Assembly: GCA_003228955.1 (NCBI GenBank)
Contig: QIGN01000152.1
Location: 1 to 59,697 of the forward strand
Direction: 5' to 3'
Length of the DNA: 59,697 bases
DNA from: Hyphomicrobiales bacterium
GTDB lineage: Bacteria; Pseudomonadota; Alphaproteobacteria; Rhizobiales; Methyloligellaceae
Position numbers and translations under genes: made by a program. This document shows positions 1 to 8,265 of the stretch, in pieces. The notes under the pieces are model-generated. The model was not told the origin of the DNA. It did no database searches and saw only the letters and a list, made by a program, of their open reading frames with translations. Positions within the stretch are counted from its first letter, which is position 1. The number at the start of each line of letters is the position of its first letter.

Positions 1-383
1 GGAGAATCATTCGCTATCCGCAGCGAAACAACGACGCTTCCCGAAAAACGCTGACCCAGTTTCTTGAGTTTTGCAACCGTCTCGCCATCGACTCCCTTGT
101 ACGTAACCCAGATAAATCCGTGCTCCAGATTGTGGACCGCAAAGATATCTTTTATCCCGGCGGGGTAGAAGCCGCCCGGAACATGGGATGCATGCGGCCC
201 TGACGTTGGCGGGTTTGTGCTATATGCCGGAGTTGGCGCGTTGGGCGGAATGTGGGCGCTGTCCTGAATTTCAAAAGCCTGCCCCGGCCTTGCGATTTCC
301 GGTTGCATCGTTAATCCGTAGACCGCCGCGCCGGCCGCGACAAGAACGACCGCGGACACCAGATATTTGTTTGAGAACGGCAT
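1..383 (-). CDS. DUF3105 family protein, C-terminus cut by window edge
   Basis: The minus-strand frame is open from the ATG at 383 to the left edge, giving 127 residues without a stop. One membrane segment (about residues 7-25) anchors a domain placed outside the cytoplasm. The motifs PPTSGPH (58-64) and HNLEHG (84-89) are the hallmarks of DUF3105, a family of membrane-anchored proteins of unknown function. A weak ribosome site (AAGGG) lies about ten bases before the start. The 260 bases between this gene and purE form a divergent promoter region in which I see no further gene. The family call is firm. The function is unknown, and the true C-terminus lies outside the window. Confidence 0.8.
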   Translation of the reverse strand, partial: MPFSNKYLVSAVVLVAAGAAVYGLTMQPEIARPGQAFEIQDSAHIPPNAPTPAYSTNPPTSGPHASHVPGGFYPAGIKDIFAVHNLEHGFIWVTYKGVDGETVAKLKKLGQRFSGSVVVSLRIANDS

Positions 384-643
384 TTGTCTAAAACCCTTTT
401 GTTGTTGAAATGTCTGGCGCGGTTCTTTTTCCTTCCGGCCCGCGCCGCGGTTACAAGATAGCGTTCACGAACCGCAAGACCAAGTGCTGTCATGCCCCAT
501 ATCCCGCAGATGTGATGCCAATTGCAGCCCGGTGGATCAAACCCCGAAGGACTTGCCAACAGGGCGTATCGCCGCGCCTTGCCAATCAATCCGGCCTCCC
601 TATAATCGCGCGTTTTCGTGGTTGAAGAAAAGGCATTACCACC

Positions 644-1141
644 ATGAGCACCAAACAGCCGCAGGTCGGCATTATCATGGGTTCCCAGTCCGACTGGCCG
701 ACAATGAAGCGCGCCACCCAGACGCTGGAGGAACTGGAGGTGGGGTATGAGGCCCGGATCATTTCCGCGCACCGCACCCCCGAGCGTCATGGCAAATACA
801 TGGAAAGCGCCGAAGAGCGCGGACTGAAGGTCATTATCGCGGGAGCCGGCATGGCGGCGCACCTGGCGGGGGTCACGGCCGCCCTGACAAAACTCCCCGT
901 ACTGGGCGTGCCGATCGAGAGCAAGGCGCTCAAGGGCATGGACAGCCTGCTCTCAACCGTGATGATGCCGGCCGGCATTGCCGTTGGTACGCTGGCGATC
1001 GGCGGTTCGGGCGCGGCCAATGCCGGTCTGTTCGCCGCCCAGATCATTGCCCTTGGCGATGAGGCCCTCGCGAAACGGCTGACCGAATGGCGCGCGGCGC
1101 GCAGCGCGGCCGTCCCCGAATTTCCGCAGGATACGCCTTAG
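644..1141 (+). CDS. purE: N5-carboxyaminoimidazole ribonucleotide mutase PurE
   Basis: PurE moves the carboxyl group of N5-CAIR to C4 of the imidazole ring in de novo purine synthesis. The 165-residue length is normal. The phosphate-binding GSQSDW (about 13-18), the SAHRTPE loop (about 43-49) and the [11 protein letters not shown] segment are all present, as in class I enzymes. In many alphaproteobacteria purK, which makes the N5-CAIR substrate, follows at once. Here the next gene is rpsU and no purK lies in the window. A purine-rich stretch (GAAGAAAAGG) ends ten bases before the ATG. The identification is very secure. Confidence 0.97.
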   Translation: MSTKQPQVGIIMGSQSDWPTMKRATQTLEELEVGYEARIISAHRTPERHGKYMESAEERGLKVIIAGAGMAAHLAGVTAALTKLPVLGVPIESKALKGMDSLLSTVMMPAGIAVGTLAIGGSGAANAGLFAAQIIALGDEALAKRLTEWRAARSAAVPEFPQDTP

Positions 1142-1285
1142 GTTTACCGCTTGTTCATTGGCTGAGGCCTATAGACAAGCGCACACCCTTTTGTTACATG
1201 GTGCCCGAACGGGTTGGCTGGCCTGACGTTCCGCCGCCATTGGTAATCCCGGCCAGCAAGCTAGAATTTGAGGAGATTTGTCCGC

Positions 1286-1528
1286 GTGCAAGTCGTCGTC
1301 CGCGATAACAATGTCGATCAGGCTCTCAGAGCGCTGAAAAAGAAGATGCAGCGCGAGGGCATCTTCCGTGAAATGAAGCTCCGTAATTTTTACGAGAAGC
1401 CTTCGGAGAAGCGCGCCCGCGAAAAGGCCGAGGCCATTCGCCGCGCCCGCAAGCTCGCCCGCAAGCGCATGCAGCGCGAGGGGCTTATCCCCATGAAGAA
1501 AAAGCCCGAACGCGGCGGACGCCGCTAG
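1286..1528 (+). CDS. rpsU: 30S ribosomal protein S21
   Basis: S21 is a small basic protein of the 30S subunit, placed near the anti-Shine-Dalgarno end of 16S rRNA. The product is 80 residues. [20 protein letters not shown] is followed by the usual [20 protein letters not shown] helix and a lysine/arginine-rich tail. I chose the GTG at 1286 because AGGAG sits at 1271-1275 and because the family begins with (M/V)QVxVRDNNVD. An upstream TTG at 1268 would overlap the ribosome site and add six residues not seen in the family. It follows purE by 144 bases and is probably transcribed from its own promoter in that gap. Confidence 0.96.
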   Translation: MQVVVRDNNVDQALRALKKKMQREGIFREMKLRNFYEKPSEKRAREKAEAIRRARKLARKRMQREGLIPMKKKPERGGRR

Positions 1529-1567
1529 GGTCTTTTCCTGCAACTCAACAAGCCTTTCGAACTTGCC

Positions 1568-2404
1568 TCAACCCTCGGCGCGGACCACCTGTATGTGCGG
1601 ATAGGGGATCGAGATGCCGGCCTTGTCGAGCGCGTATTTGACGTCGCGGGTGAGGCCCCATCTGGCCTCCCAATAGTCCTGCCGCCTGGCCCAGGCCCTG
1701 AGCTCCAGATCGACGGAGCTGTCGCCCAGATTGGTTACATTCACAACCGGCGCGGGCTCCTCCAATACGCCTTCCTTGCCCTTCGCCAGCTTGAGGATGA
1801 GGGCGCGCGCCTTGTCGATGTCGTCGTCATAGGAAATGCCCACCACGAGATCGATCCGCCGGGTAGGCAGCTTCGTGAAGTTGGTGATTGAACCTGACCA
1901 GATTTTGGAATTCGGCACTGCCACGAACAGACCCTGCGAGGTGCGCATCAGGGTCATGAACATGCCGATCTCCTGAACAGTGCCGCTGCCCTCCCCCGTC
2001 TCGATGAAATCGCCGACCTTGAAGGGACGCAGGAACAGCAGCATGAGCCCGGCGGCCACATTCTGCAACGTGCCCTGCAACGCCAGTCCGATGGCGAGAC
2101 CCGCGGCGCCAAGCACCGCGATGATGCTCGCGGTCTGAATGCCGAATTCCGCGAGCACAAGCACGATTGTGAAGACGAGGATCGCATAGCGGGCGATCTG
2201 CGTCAGGACGGGGATGAGTGTCGCGTCGAACCGCTTCAGTTTCTCTAGGCGCCCGCGGATGGTGCGGCTGGCCCAGCCGGCCAGCAAAAACCCGGCGATA
2301 AGGATGCCGATAGCCGACAGAAAGCTGAGACCGTACTGGAGGCCGAGTTCGATCAGCCCGGCCGCCACCGCCTTGTATTCGTCTACCTTCGCAAGATTTT
2401 CCAT
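1568..2404 (-). CDS. MscS-family small-conductance mechanosensitive channel
   Basis: This 278-residue inner-membrane protein has three hydrophobic helices (about 22-45, 65-87 and 92-125). The last is the glycine/alanine-rich pore helix (LGAAGLAIGLALQGTLQNVA) typical of MscS. It runs into the conserved RPFKVGDFIE of the beta domain and a C-terminal alpha/beta domain ending in IPYPHIQV, the usual MscS ending. Such channels open under membrane tension and release solutes during hypo-osmotic shock. The gene converges with rpsU and stands alone. The length matches E. coli MscS (286 residues). Confidence 0.93.
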   Translation of the reverse strand: MENLAKVDEYKAVAAGLIELGLQYGLSFLSAIGILIAGFLLAGWASRTIRGRLEKLKRFDATLIPVLTQIARYAILVFTIVLVLAEFGIQTASIIAVLGAAGLAIGLALQGTLQNVAAGLMLLFLRPFKVGDFIETGEGSGTVQEIGMFMTLMRTSQGLFVAVPNSKIWSGSITNFTKLPTRRIDLVVGISYDDDIDKARALILKLAKGKEGVLEEPAPVVNVTNLGDSSVDLELRAWARRQDYWEARWGLTRDVKYALDKAGISIPYPHIQVVRAEG

Positions 2405-2478
2405 TGCCTCCCCCGCCCGCTGGCTGGTGTGAAAATTCGGCCCCTCCTTAGCATGATTTTACGGCGCGCCAAGCAGGT

Positions 2479-3270
2479 TTACCGGTATTCGGCCAGAAAT
2501 GCGCGCACCCGCTCCCAGGCCCCATGATCGAACAGATCCGAATGGCGCCCTTGCGCGAACAGCTCCAGCTTCTTTGGCTCGTTGGCGGCGGCGTAAACGC
2601 GCTTTCCCATCGCGACGGGAATGACCCCGTCCTGCTCGCCATGCAGGACAAGCAGAGGCGCGGTGACCTTCGCGACATCTTCGATATTGCGGTACTGGTC
2701 GCTCAACAGCAGGCCAAGGGGGAGGAAAAAATAGGTGCGTTTGCCAACATCGACAGTGGAGGTCAGAGGCGCTTCAAGCACCACTGCACGCACCTGCCGC
2801 TGGCCGGCAAGCTGGGTCGCCTGCCCGGTGCCCAGCGACTCGCCATACAGGACGATGCCGCCCGCCTCCACGCCAGCGCCGCGCAGATAGTCGTAGGCCG
2901 TGACGGCATCGGCCACATTGTCTTTTTCCGTTGGCCTGCCGGTCGAGCCGCCATAACCGCGATTGTTGAGGTAAAAGACGCCCGCGCCGCCCATGCGCAT
3001 GGTCTCGATCTTTTCCGCGCGCCCCGCCGCGTTGCCCGCATTGCCGTGAAAATAAAGAATGGTCGGCTGGCCGGGTTTGGCTTTGGCGTACCAGGCGATG
3101 AGCGTCTCGCCATCGCCGGTTTTGAGTTCAACCTCCGCGACGCCGGAAAGCCCCGCCTCGGCAGGCGCAACACGCGTGGGGTCGGGGAAATACATGAACC
3201 AGCGGTTGCCGTACCAGGCGCCGATGCAGATGGTCACGTATATGCCGATGATCCAGAGGAAGGTATTCAT
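2479..3270 (-). CDS. Membrane-anchored alpha/beta hydrolase (BEM46/ABHD13-like)
   Basis: This 263-residue protein has an N-terminal membrane anchor (about 3-20) followed by a complete alpha/beta hydrolase fold. HGNAGN (75-80) is the oxyanion loop. The nucleophile is Ser145 in GESLG, the acid is probably Asp214 (GEQDGV) and the base His243 (GRHSD). The order and the anchor match the BEM46/ABHD13-like group of serine hydrolases, whose bacterial substrates are mostly unknown. The catalytic triad appears intact, so an active esterase or thioesterase is likely, but no substrate can be named from sequence. The neighbouring MscS and hicBA genes give no functional hint. Confidence 0.88.
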   Translation of the reverse strand: MNTFLWIIGIYVTICIGAWYGNRWFMYFPDPTRVAPAEAGLSGVAEVELKTGDGETLIAWYAKAKPGQPTILYFHGNAGNAAGRAEKIETMRMGGAGVFYLNNRGYGGSTGRPTEKDNVADAVTAYDYLRGAGVEAGGIVLYGESLGTGQATQLAGQRQVRAVVLEAPLTSTVDVGKRTYFFLPLGLLLSDQYRNIEDVAKVTAPLLVLHGEQDGVIPVAMGKRVYAAANEPKKLELFAQGRHSDLFDHGAWERVRAFLAEYR

Positions 3271-3315
3271 GGGTTATCTTCTGAAGACCCGGGTCCGCGC
3301 GGCTGTCCCGATCTC

Positions 3316-3525
3316 TTATTCCAATTCGGTTTTGGGGATTTTAGCGATCTTGACAAAATGACGAAGCAATCCGGCCTTGAGCGGGCGATTGCCGTGAATC
3401 GGGATTGAAAGACGAACCAGGCTGCCGGATTTTCCGTAAATATGATGGCTGCCTTTGATTCGCAGGCAAGTCCAGCCATGACGCTCTACAAGCCGCGCGA
3501 GATCGCGGCCAGAAAGCGCTTTCAT
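3316..3525 (-). CDS. hicA: HicA-type mRNA interferase toxin
   Basis: HicA toxins fold like a double-stranded-RNA-binding domain and cleave mRNA. This 69-residue protein has the family pattern: an N-terminal SGRDLARLVERHGW helix, then RIKGSHHIY with the catalytic histidine (His27), then an IPIHGNRPLKAGLL segment. Its start overlaps the end of hicB by four bases (ATGA), so the two are translationally coupled with the antitoxin first. The toxin looks intact. Confidence 0.9.
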   Translation of the reverse strand: MKALSGRDLARLVERHGWTCLRIKGSHHIYGKSGSLVRLSIPIHGNRPLKAGLLRHFVKIAKIPKTELE

Positions 3526-3725
3526 ACGGAGATTTCCAGCACGCGCTTCTTTTCACCGCGCTTTGGCTCCACAATTTCGACTGATAGACAGGCTTCGATC
3601 GCCTCGTTCAAATTCTGTAAAAGCTCCTCGTAGGTTTCGCCTTGTGTCGCACAGCCGGGAATGGCCGGAACTTCGGCCCAGAAGCCCCCTTCCTCGGCCT
3701 CGTGTATCACCACTTTGATCTTCAT
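3522..3725 (-). CDS. hicB: HicB-type antitoxin, short form
   Basis: This 67-residue protein has the partial RNase H fold of HicB. MKIKVVIHEAEEGGFWAEVP is followed by the hallmark IPGCATQGETYEELLQNLNEA. It neutralises HicA by direct binding. The protein ends about where longer HicB proteins add a DNA-binding ribbon-helix-helix or HTH domain, so self-repression of the operon by HicB alone is uncertain. The hicB-hicA order is the reverse of the E. coli hicAB order but is common. Confidence 0.9.
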   Translation of the reverse strand: MKIKVVIHEAEEGGFWAEVPAIPGCATQGETYEELLQNLNEAIEACLSVEIVEPKRGEKKRVLEISV

Positions 3726-3819
3726 TGGATCACCTCTGCCATGCGGTTCTTGCGCGGGAACTCCGCGGCTGCCTTCGGACCGGACTATAATGCCGGAGGC
3801 TGAACCGGGAAACCCTGCC

Positions 3820-5217
3820 CTACAGCGACTTGACGACCTCTTCGGTCATTTTCTTGGCGTCGCCGAGGATCATCATGGTGTTGTCGCGGTAGAACAGCGG
3901 GTTGTCGACGCCCGCATAGCCGCTCGCCAGCGAGCGCTTGTTGAACATCACCGTGCCCGCCTTCCAGACCTGCAATACAGGCATCCCGTAGATGGGCGAT
4001 GACGGGTCGTCCTCGGCGGCCGGGTTGGTCACGTCGTTGGCGCCGATGACATAGGCCACATCGGCCTGGGCGAAATCATTGTTGATGTCTTCCAGCTCGA
4101 AGACCTCGTCGTAAGGCACATTGGCTTCCGCCAGCAGTACGTTCATATGCCCCGGCATCCGTCCCGCAACCGGGTGAATGGCATAAGCAACGTCGACGCC
4201 ATGCGATTTCAGCTCATTGGCCATTTCGCGCAAGGCGTGCTGCGCCTGGGCGACAGCCATGCCATAGCCCGGCACGATGATGACCTTCGACGCATTCTTC
4301 AAAATAAAGGCGGCGTCTTCGGCCGACCCCTGCTTGATGGTGCGCGGTACGCCGTCATCGCCATCCGGTATAGCCGCATCTCCGCCGAAACCGCCGAGGA
4401 TGACGGAAATGAAGGAGCGGTTCATGGCCTTGCACATGATGTAGGACAGGATTGCGCCCGATGAGCCGACCAGCGCGCCGGTGATGATGAGCGCGGTGTT
4501 GCCGAGCGTGAAGCCGATACCGGCCGCCGCCCAGCCCGAATAGGAGTTGAGCATCGAGATGACGACGGGCATGTCGGCGCCGCCGATGGGGATGATGATG
4601 AGAATACCGAGCAGCAGCGCCAGTCCCGTGATCATCCAGAAATCGAACTGGGTCTGCGACACCACAAGGGCGTAGATGAAGAACACCATCCCAACGAATA
4701 TGGAGATATTGACGATATGGCGCGCGGGCAGGATAATTGGCGCGCCCGACATGCGGCCCGACAGCTTGGCGAATGCGATCACCGAACCGGTAAAGGTGAT
4801 GGCGCCGATGGCCGCGCCGAGCGACATCTCGACGAGGCTGGCCTTTTTGATATTGCCGACGGTCCCGATGTCGAAGGCTTCGGGCGAATAGAACGCACCC
4901 GCCGCGACCAGAACCGCCGCCATGCCGACAAGCGAATGGAACGCCGCGACAAGTTCCGGCATTGACGTCATCGGCACCTTGCGGGCAATCGCCGCACCAA
5001 TACCCCCGCCGATACCAATGCCAAGGACAACCAGCAGCCACCCCGTCATGTCCGCGGGCGCGTGGGAGACAAGCGTGGTTCCAATGGCGATGGCCATCCC
5101 CACCATGCCGAACATGTTTCCCTGACGGCTGCTCTCCGGGCTGGACAGACCGCGCAGGGCCATGATGAACAGAACCCCCGAGACGAGATAGAGAAGTGCT
5201 GTGATATTGGCGTCCAT
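3820..5217 (-). CDS. pntB: NAD(P) transhydrogenase subunit beta
   Basis: PntB holds the NADP(H)-binding domain III and part of the membrane domain II of the proton-pumping transhydrogenase. The enzyme uses the proton gradient to make NADPH from NADH. The 465-residue product begins MDANITALLYLVSG and has many membrane helices up to about residue 260. The soluble domain has VPGYGMAVAQAQHALREMA for nucleotide binding and the conserved YAIHPVAGRMPGHMNVLLAE segment. A longer open frame runs upstream into pntAb, but the ATG at 5217, just after the pntAb stop, is the family start. It is the last gene of pntAa-pntAb-pntB. Confidence 0.97.
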   Translation of the reverse strand: MDANITALLYLVSGVLFIMALRGLSSPESSRQGNMFGMVGMAIAIGTTLVSHAPADMTGWLLVVLGIGIGGGIGAAIARKVPMTSMPELVAAFHSLVGMAAVLVAAGAFYSPEAFDIGTVGNIKKASLVEMSLGAAIGAITFTGSVIAFAKLSGRMSGAPIILPARHIVNISIFVGMVFFIYALVVSQTQFDFWMITGLALLLGILIIIPIGGADMPVVISMLNSYSGWAAAGIGFTLGNTALIITGALVGSSGAILSYIMCKAMNRSFISVILGGFGGDAAIPDGDDGVPRTIKQGSAEDAAFILKNASKVIIVPGYGMAVAQAQHALREMANELKSHGVDVAYAIHPVAGRMPGHMNVLLAEANVPYDEVFELEDINNDFAQADVAYVIGANDVTNPAAEDDPSSPIYGMPVLQVWKAGTVMFNKRSLASGYAGVDNPLFYRDNTMMILGDAKKMTEEVVKSL

Positions 5218-5228
5218 GCCCCGCGTCC

Positions 5229-5723
5229 CTATTTCTTCTTCTGATACATGGCCAGCATCCGCTGGGTGACGAGGAAGCCGCCGAAAATATTGATCGAGGC
5301 GAAGACCAGCGCGATGAACCCAAGCCCCCGCGACCAGATCGGGCCGTCCGCATCTCCGGCCAGCGCGACGCCCACCGCCAGCAGCGCGCCGACGACAATC
5401 ACCGAAGAGATGGCGTTGGTGACGGACATCAGCGGCGTATGCAGCGCCGGCGTCACCGACCACACCACGAAATAGCCGACGAAGATCGCCAGCACGAAAA
5501 TCGCCAGGCGGAAGATGAAGGGATCGATTTCGCTTCCCCCGTCCGCGGCGAGGGCCGGTGTTGAGAGGAGAAACAGCAGGGCAAATGCGGCGCTGCACAG
5601 GATCAATCTGATTCCGTCATTCCGGCGAAAGCCGGTATCCAGTATGGCGTTGCATTCAGCAACGAGTTTAACGCTGGATTCCGGCTCTCGCCGGAATGAC
5701 GGGAGCGCGAGTTTCACAATCAT
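5229..5723 (-). CDS. pntAb: NAD(P) transhydrogenase subunit alpha part 2, with an N-terminal extension containing a repeat
   Basis: This is the small membrane subunit found where alpha is split in two, as in Rhodospirillum rubrum. The core from about residue 65 ([20 protein letters not shown], then [20 protein letters not shown]) is highly typical and has three membrane helices. Before it comes an unusual N-terminal part. The ATG overlaps the pntAa stop (ATGA) behind a GGAGGG site. Residues of about 9-35 are encoded by a 28-base palindromic repeat and its spacer, and these are followed by a signal-peptide-like stretch ([20 protein letters not shown]). The frame stays open across the repeat. 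A TTG just before LILCS is an alternative start that would exclude the repeat. The core identity is certain; the real N-terminus is not. Confidence 0.92.
   Translation of the reverse strand: MIVKLALPSFRREPESSVKLVAECNAILDTGFRRNDGIRLILCSAAFALLFLLSTPALAADGGSEIDPFIFRLAIFVLAIFVGYFVVWSVTPALHTPLMSVTNAISSVIVVGALLAVGVALAGDADGPIWSRGLGFIALVFASINIFGGFLVTQRMLAMYQKKK
5615..5701. repeat. Dispersed-type palindromic repeat inside pntAb
   Basis: Two 28-base arms at 5615-5642 and 5674-5701 are inverted copies with two mismatches. Both start from the motif CGTCATTCCGGCGA and are separated by 31 bases. Similar CGTCATTCC(G/C)GCGAAAGC palindromes occur as dispersed repeats in many proteobacteria. Here the whole element lies within the open frame of pntAb and keeps it open. 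Only one copy is in this window, so its dispersed nature is inferred from its resemblance to known elements. Confidence 0.75.
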
Positions 5724-6880
5724 TTCTTCCCTCCCTTACTCTTCGTGGACACAAGCATGGGATGCACCAGCCTGCCGCCCTTCGCGGCCAGCGTGCCCTT
5801 GATCACGTCGTCGTCCCAGTCAATGGCCAGTTCGCCCTTTTTTTCCGGGTTGATCATCAGGGCAATAAATGCGTGAAGATTGCGCGCATAGAGACTGGAG
5901 GCGTTCCCGGCAAGCTCGCCTGCAAGATTGGTGGGGCCCATGACGCTCACGCCCTTGTGCACCACTGTCCGGTCCGCCTTCGTGACCGCGCTGTTGCCGC
6001 CGCGCTCGGCCGCCAGATCGACGATGACCGATCCGGGCTTCATGCTCTCCACCATGGCCTTTGAAATCAGCTCCGGAGCGGGACGCCCCGGGATGAGGGC
6101 TGTTGTAACAATGATGTCCTGCGAGCTCACATGCTCGGCAATGAGTTTCGCCTGTTTCTTTTTGTAGGCGGCCGACATTTCCCTGGCATAGCCTGCCGAA
6201 GTTTCGGCCTTTTTGAATTCCTCGTCCTCCACCGCGATGAATTTCGCGGCCAGAGATTCCACCTGCTCCTTGGTGCTCGGGCGCACGTCGGTGGCGGTGA
6301 CAATGGCGCCAAGGCGTTTGGCGGTGGCAATGGCCTGAAGTCCCGCAACCCCAACCCCCATGATGAACACGCGCGCGGCGGGAACCGTTCCGGCCGCCGT
6401 CATCATCATCGGCAGGGCGCGGCCGAAATAGGCGGCGGCGTCTATAACCGCCTTGTAGCCGGCCAGATTCGCCTGTGAGGACAGCACATCCATGGATTGC
6501 GCACGTGTGATGCGCGGCATGAATTCCATCGAGAATACGGTCAGCCCCGTTTTCGCCAGTGCGCTCAGGCCCGCCTTGTCGGAAAAAGGATCGAGGATGC
6601 AGGCGAGTATGGCGCCCCTTGCCGCGCCCTTGAGAGCACTGGCGGAAGGCCGGCGCACCGTCAGCACGATGTCGGCGCCCTTGAGTGTCGCCCCAGCGCC
6701 CTTCATTACCGAAGCGCCCGCTTCTTTATATTCCGCGTCGGAAAAATGCGCGCCCGCGCCCGCTCCGGCCTGGACCCGCACCCTGGCGCCGAGCGCGGCG
6801 AATTTCCTGGCCGTCTCGGGCGACAGGGCGACACGCTTCTCTTCCCTGCCCCCTTCGGCCGGGACCGCAATTGTAATCAT
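5720..6880 (-). CDS. pntAa: NAD(P) transhydrogenase subunit alpha part 1
   Basis: This soluble domain I binds NAD(H). It starts [20 protein letters not shown], as the family does, and is related to alanine dehydrogenase. [20 protein letters not shown] is the Rossmann dinucleotide site, and [19 protein letters not shown] and [20 protein letters not shown] are further family blocks. I chose the ATG at 6880 because GAGGGAA lies just upstream and the family begins there. The open frame runs 14 residues further but adds nothing conserved. It ends in an ATGA overlap with pntAb. The product is 386 residues, the usual size. Confidence 0.96.
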   Translation of the reverse strand: MITIAVPAEGGREEKRVALSPETARKFAALGARVRVQAGAGAGAHFSDAEYKEAGASVMKGAGATLKGADIVLTVRRPSASALKGAARGAILACILDPFSDKAGLSALAKTGLTVFSMEFMPRITRAQSMDVLSSQANLAGYKAVIDAAAYFGRALPMMMTAAGTVPAARVFIMGVGVAGLQAIATAKRLGAIVTATDVRPSTKEQVESLAAKFIAVEDEEFKKAETSAGYAREMSAAYKKKQAKLIAEHVSSQDIIVTTALIPGRPAPELISKAMVESMKPGSVIVDLAAERGGNSAVTKADRTVVHKGVSVMGPTNLAGELAGNASSLYARNLHAFIALMINPEKKGELAIDWDDDVIKGTLAAKGGRLVHPMLVSTKSKGGKK

Positions 6881-6987
6881 GTCCGGTTCCCTCGTTTCCA
6901 GGAAAATGGAAAACGGGCGCAAGCCCCCGCTGCCCCGCCAGGGACAGCATGCTTCAAAGGGCTGCGCGCAAACACCCTATATTGGAG

Positions 6988-7131
6988 TTACGTGAGAAAT
7001 GTCGCCATTCCGGCAAGAATCACGACAACCAATACGCAACTGGCGATCACGAGCTTGATAAAGTCTGAATAGGTTTCCTGATGCTGGCGCGCATCCATCG
7101 CGCGGTGACCCTTGGAAAAGTCGACCCCCAT
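6988..7131 (-). CDS. aa3-type cytochrome c oxidase subunit IV (small)
   Basis: This 47-residue frame begins MGVDFSKGHRAMDARQHQET, continues YSDFIKLVIASC, and ends in one membrane helix (VLVVVILAGMATFLT). That is the layout of the small bacterial aa3-oxidase subunit IV family (PF07835-type): a short polar N-terminus with a MDxxxHxxTY(S/D)xF-like motif and a single helix. The family often lies beside pntAa in Rhizobiales genomes, as here (107 bases upstream). GGGAG lies just before the ATG. It is easily missed because of its length. Confidence 0.82.
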   Translation of the reverse strand: MGVDFSKGHRAMDARQHQETYSDFIKLVIASCVLVVVILAGMATFLT

Positions 7132-7215
7132 GACGCTCCCCTTTTTGTGTATTCCGTGTTCCTGCGCTTTCGCTTAACATGTCCGGCAATGAACGGGCAA
7201 TCCGCGAATTTACCC

Positions 7216-7261
7216 TGCGGGCCAATTTGACGCGGGGGCGCAATCCGGGAAATTGGCCGCA
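7216..7261. promoter_or_regulatory. Inverted repeat in the divergent promoter region
   Basis: TGCGG(G)CCAATTT at 7216-7228 pairs with AAATTGGCCGCA at 7250-7261. This is 12 pairs with one bulged base and a 21-base spacer. It sits between the small oxidase subunit (minus) and the DUF411 gene (plus), 50 bases before the latter's ATG. It could be an operator or an RNA hairpin in the DUF411 leader. No poly-T follows it on either strand. Confidence 0.4.
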
Positions 7262-7311
7262 TAGCGTTTCCACCCCCGCCATTTGAAACTGGCACGAAAA
7301 AGGAATACCTC

Positions 7312-7764
7312 ATGAACCGCATCCTGATACCGGGCGTTCTGGCCGCTATCCTCGCCTATGGCGCACCCGCGATGGCGCAGCAGAAATCCGCGCCGGTCGA
7401 AGTGTGGAAATCGGCGACATGCGGCTGCTGTATCGCCTGGATAAAGTATATGCAGTCGGAGGGCTACACGGTGAAAGCCAATAACGCGGCAATGGGAATC
7501 CTTGCCAAGATCAAGCGCCAGGCCGGACTCAGCCCGGACATTCAAGCCTGCCACACTGCAAAGATCGCGGGTTATGTGATCGAAGGCCACGTGCCGGCGC
7601 GGGATATCGCCCGGCTGCTTTCGGAGAAACCCGACGCCATCGGCCTCGCCGTCCCCAATATGCCCATGGGCTCGCCCGGCATGGATTTCGGTCCGGACAA
7701 GCAGCGCTACGAAGTCCTGCTGGTGAAAAATGACGGCTCGACAGAGGTTTTCACCAGATACTAG
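7312..7764 (+). CDS. Secreted DUF411 metal-binding protein
   Basis: This 150-residue protein has a signal peptide (about 1-22, cutting after AMA) and the DUF411 core. WKSATCGCC carries the clustered cysteines (37, 39, 40), followed by a conserved GYVIEGHVPARDIARLLSE segment and the PNMPMGSPGMD loop. DUF411 proteins are periplasmic and are often found with copper or other metal resistance genes. No metal transporter gene is adjacent here. The stop overlaps the end of a convergent gene by four bases. Metal binding is inferred from the family and the cysteines, not shown. Confidence 0.88.
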   Translation: MNRILIPGVLAAILAYGAPAMAQQKSAPVEVWKSATCGCCIAWIKYMQSEGYTVKANNAAMGILAKIKRQAGLSPDIQACHTAKIAGYVIEGHVPARDIARLLSEKPDAIGLAVPNMPMGSPGMDFGPDKQRYEVLLVKNDGSTEVFTRY

Positions 7765-8261
7765 AGAGTATCCCTGAGCCCCACCGGGAGCCGCAGAACC
7801 GGCTGGCTGCGGGAGATGCAGGCGGCGTCGCCCTGTTGCGCGAATGCAAATCCGTGCGGGTGCCGCAGCGTCTTCGGCGTGCCGGAATTGTCGGTGTAGA
7901 CGAATATGAACTCGCTGCGCACGATATCGGTGGCCGCGCGCTCAATCGCCTTGAGGAGAGCGCCGGACGGAACATCGGGAATTTTTGCCGCTTTCAGCGC
8001 CCCGCCAGGATCGCCCTTCCACCCCACGAGACACAATGCCCGCCAGTTGCCGCCATTGAGCCCGCTGAAATCCCCCTGGCGCGGCGTCGGCGAGAGAACA
8101 ATCCGCTCCAGAAACTTCATATCCGGATCGCCATAGTCGAATTCGGACGAAAACTGGCTCACATACCAGACGATGACAAACGACCCCGCGATCAGGGCGA
8201 GCCCGGCCAGAAAATAGGTCGCGATCCAGGGGATCGGATATTCGGGTTTGCCCCGCGCCAT
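7761..8261 (-). CDS. Hypothetical single-pass membrane protein
   Basis: I do not recognise this protein. From the ATG at 8261 it has 166 residues: a short basic start (MARGKPEYPIPW), one membrane helix (about 14-36) and an outward domain with no motif I know. A start at 8276 is possible. It begins within five bases of the end of doc, so it could be read through from the antitoxin-doc transcript, although nothing in it suggests a toxin-antitoxin role. It converges with the DUF411 gene and overlaps its end by four bases. Confidence 0.7.
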   Translation of the reverse strand: MARGKPEYPIPWIATYFLAGLALIAGSFVIVWYVSQFSSEFDYGDPDMKFLERIVLSPTPRQGDFSGLNGGNWRALCLVGWKGDPGGALKAAKIPDVPSGALLKAIERAATDIVRSEFIFVYTDNSGTPKTLRHPHGFAFAQQGDAACISRSQPVLRLPVGLRDTL

Positions 8262-8265
8262 GGGC

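Noticed and set aside
5218-5598. Upstream extension of pntB by 127 codons
   Set aside because: It overlaps pntAb in another frame and is rich in arginine and glycine. The family start MDANITALLY at 5217 is clear.
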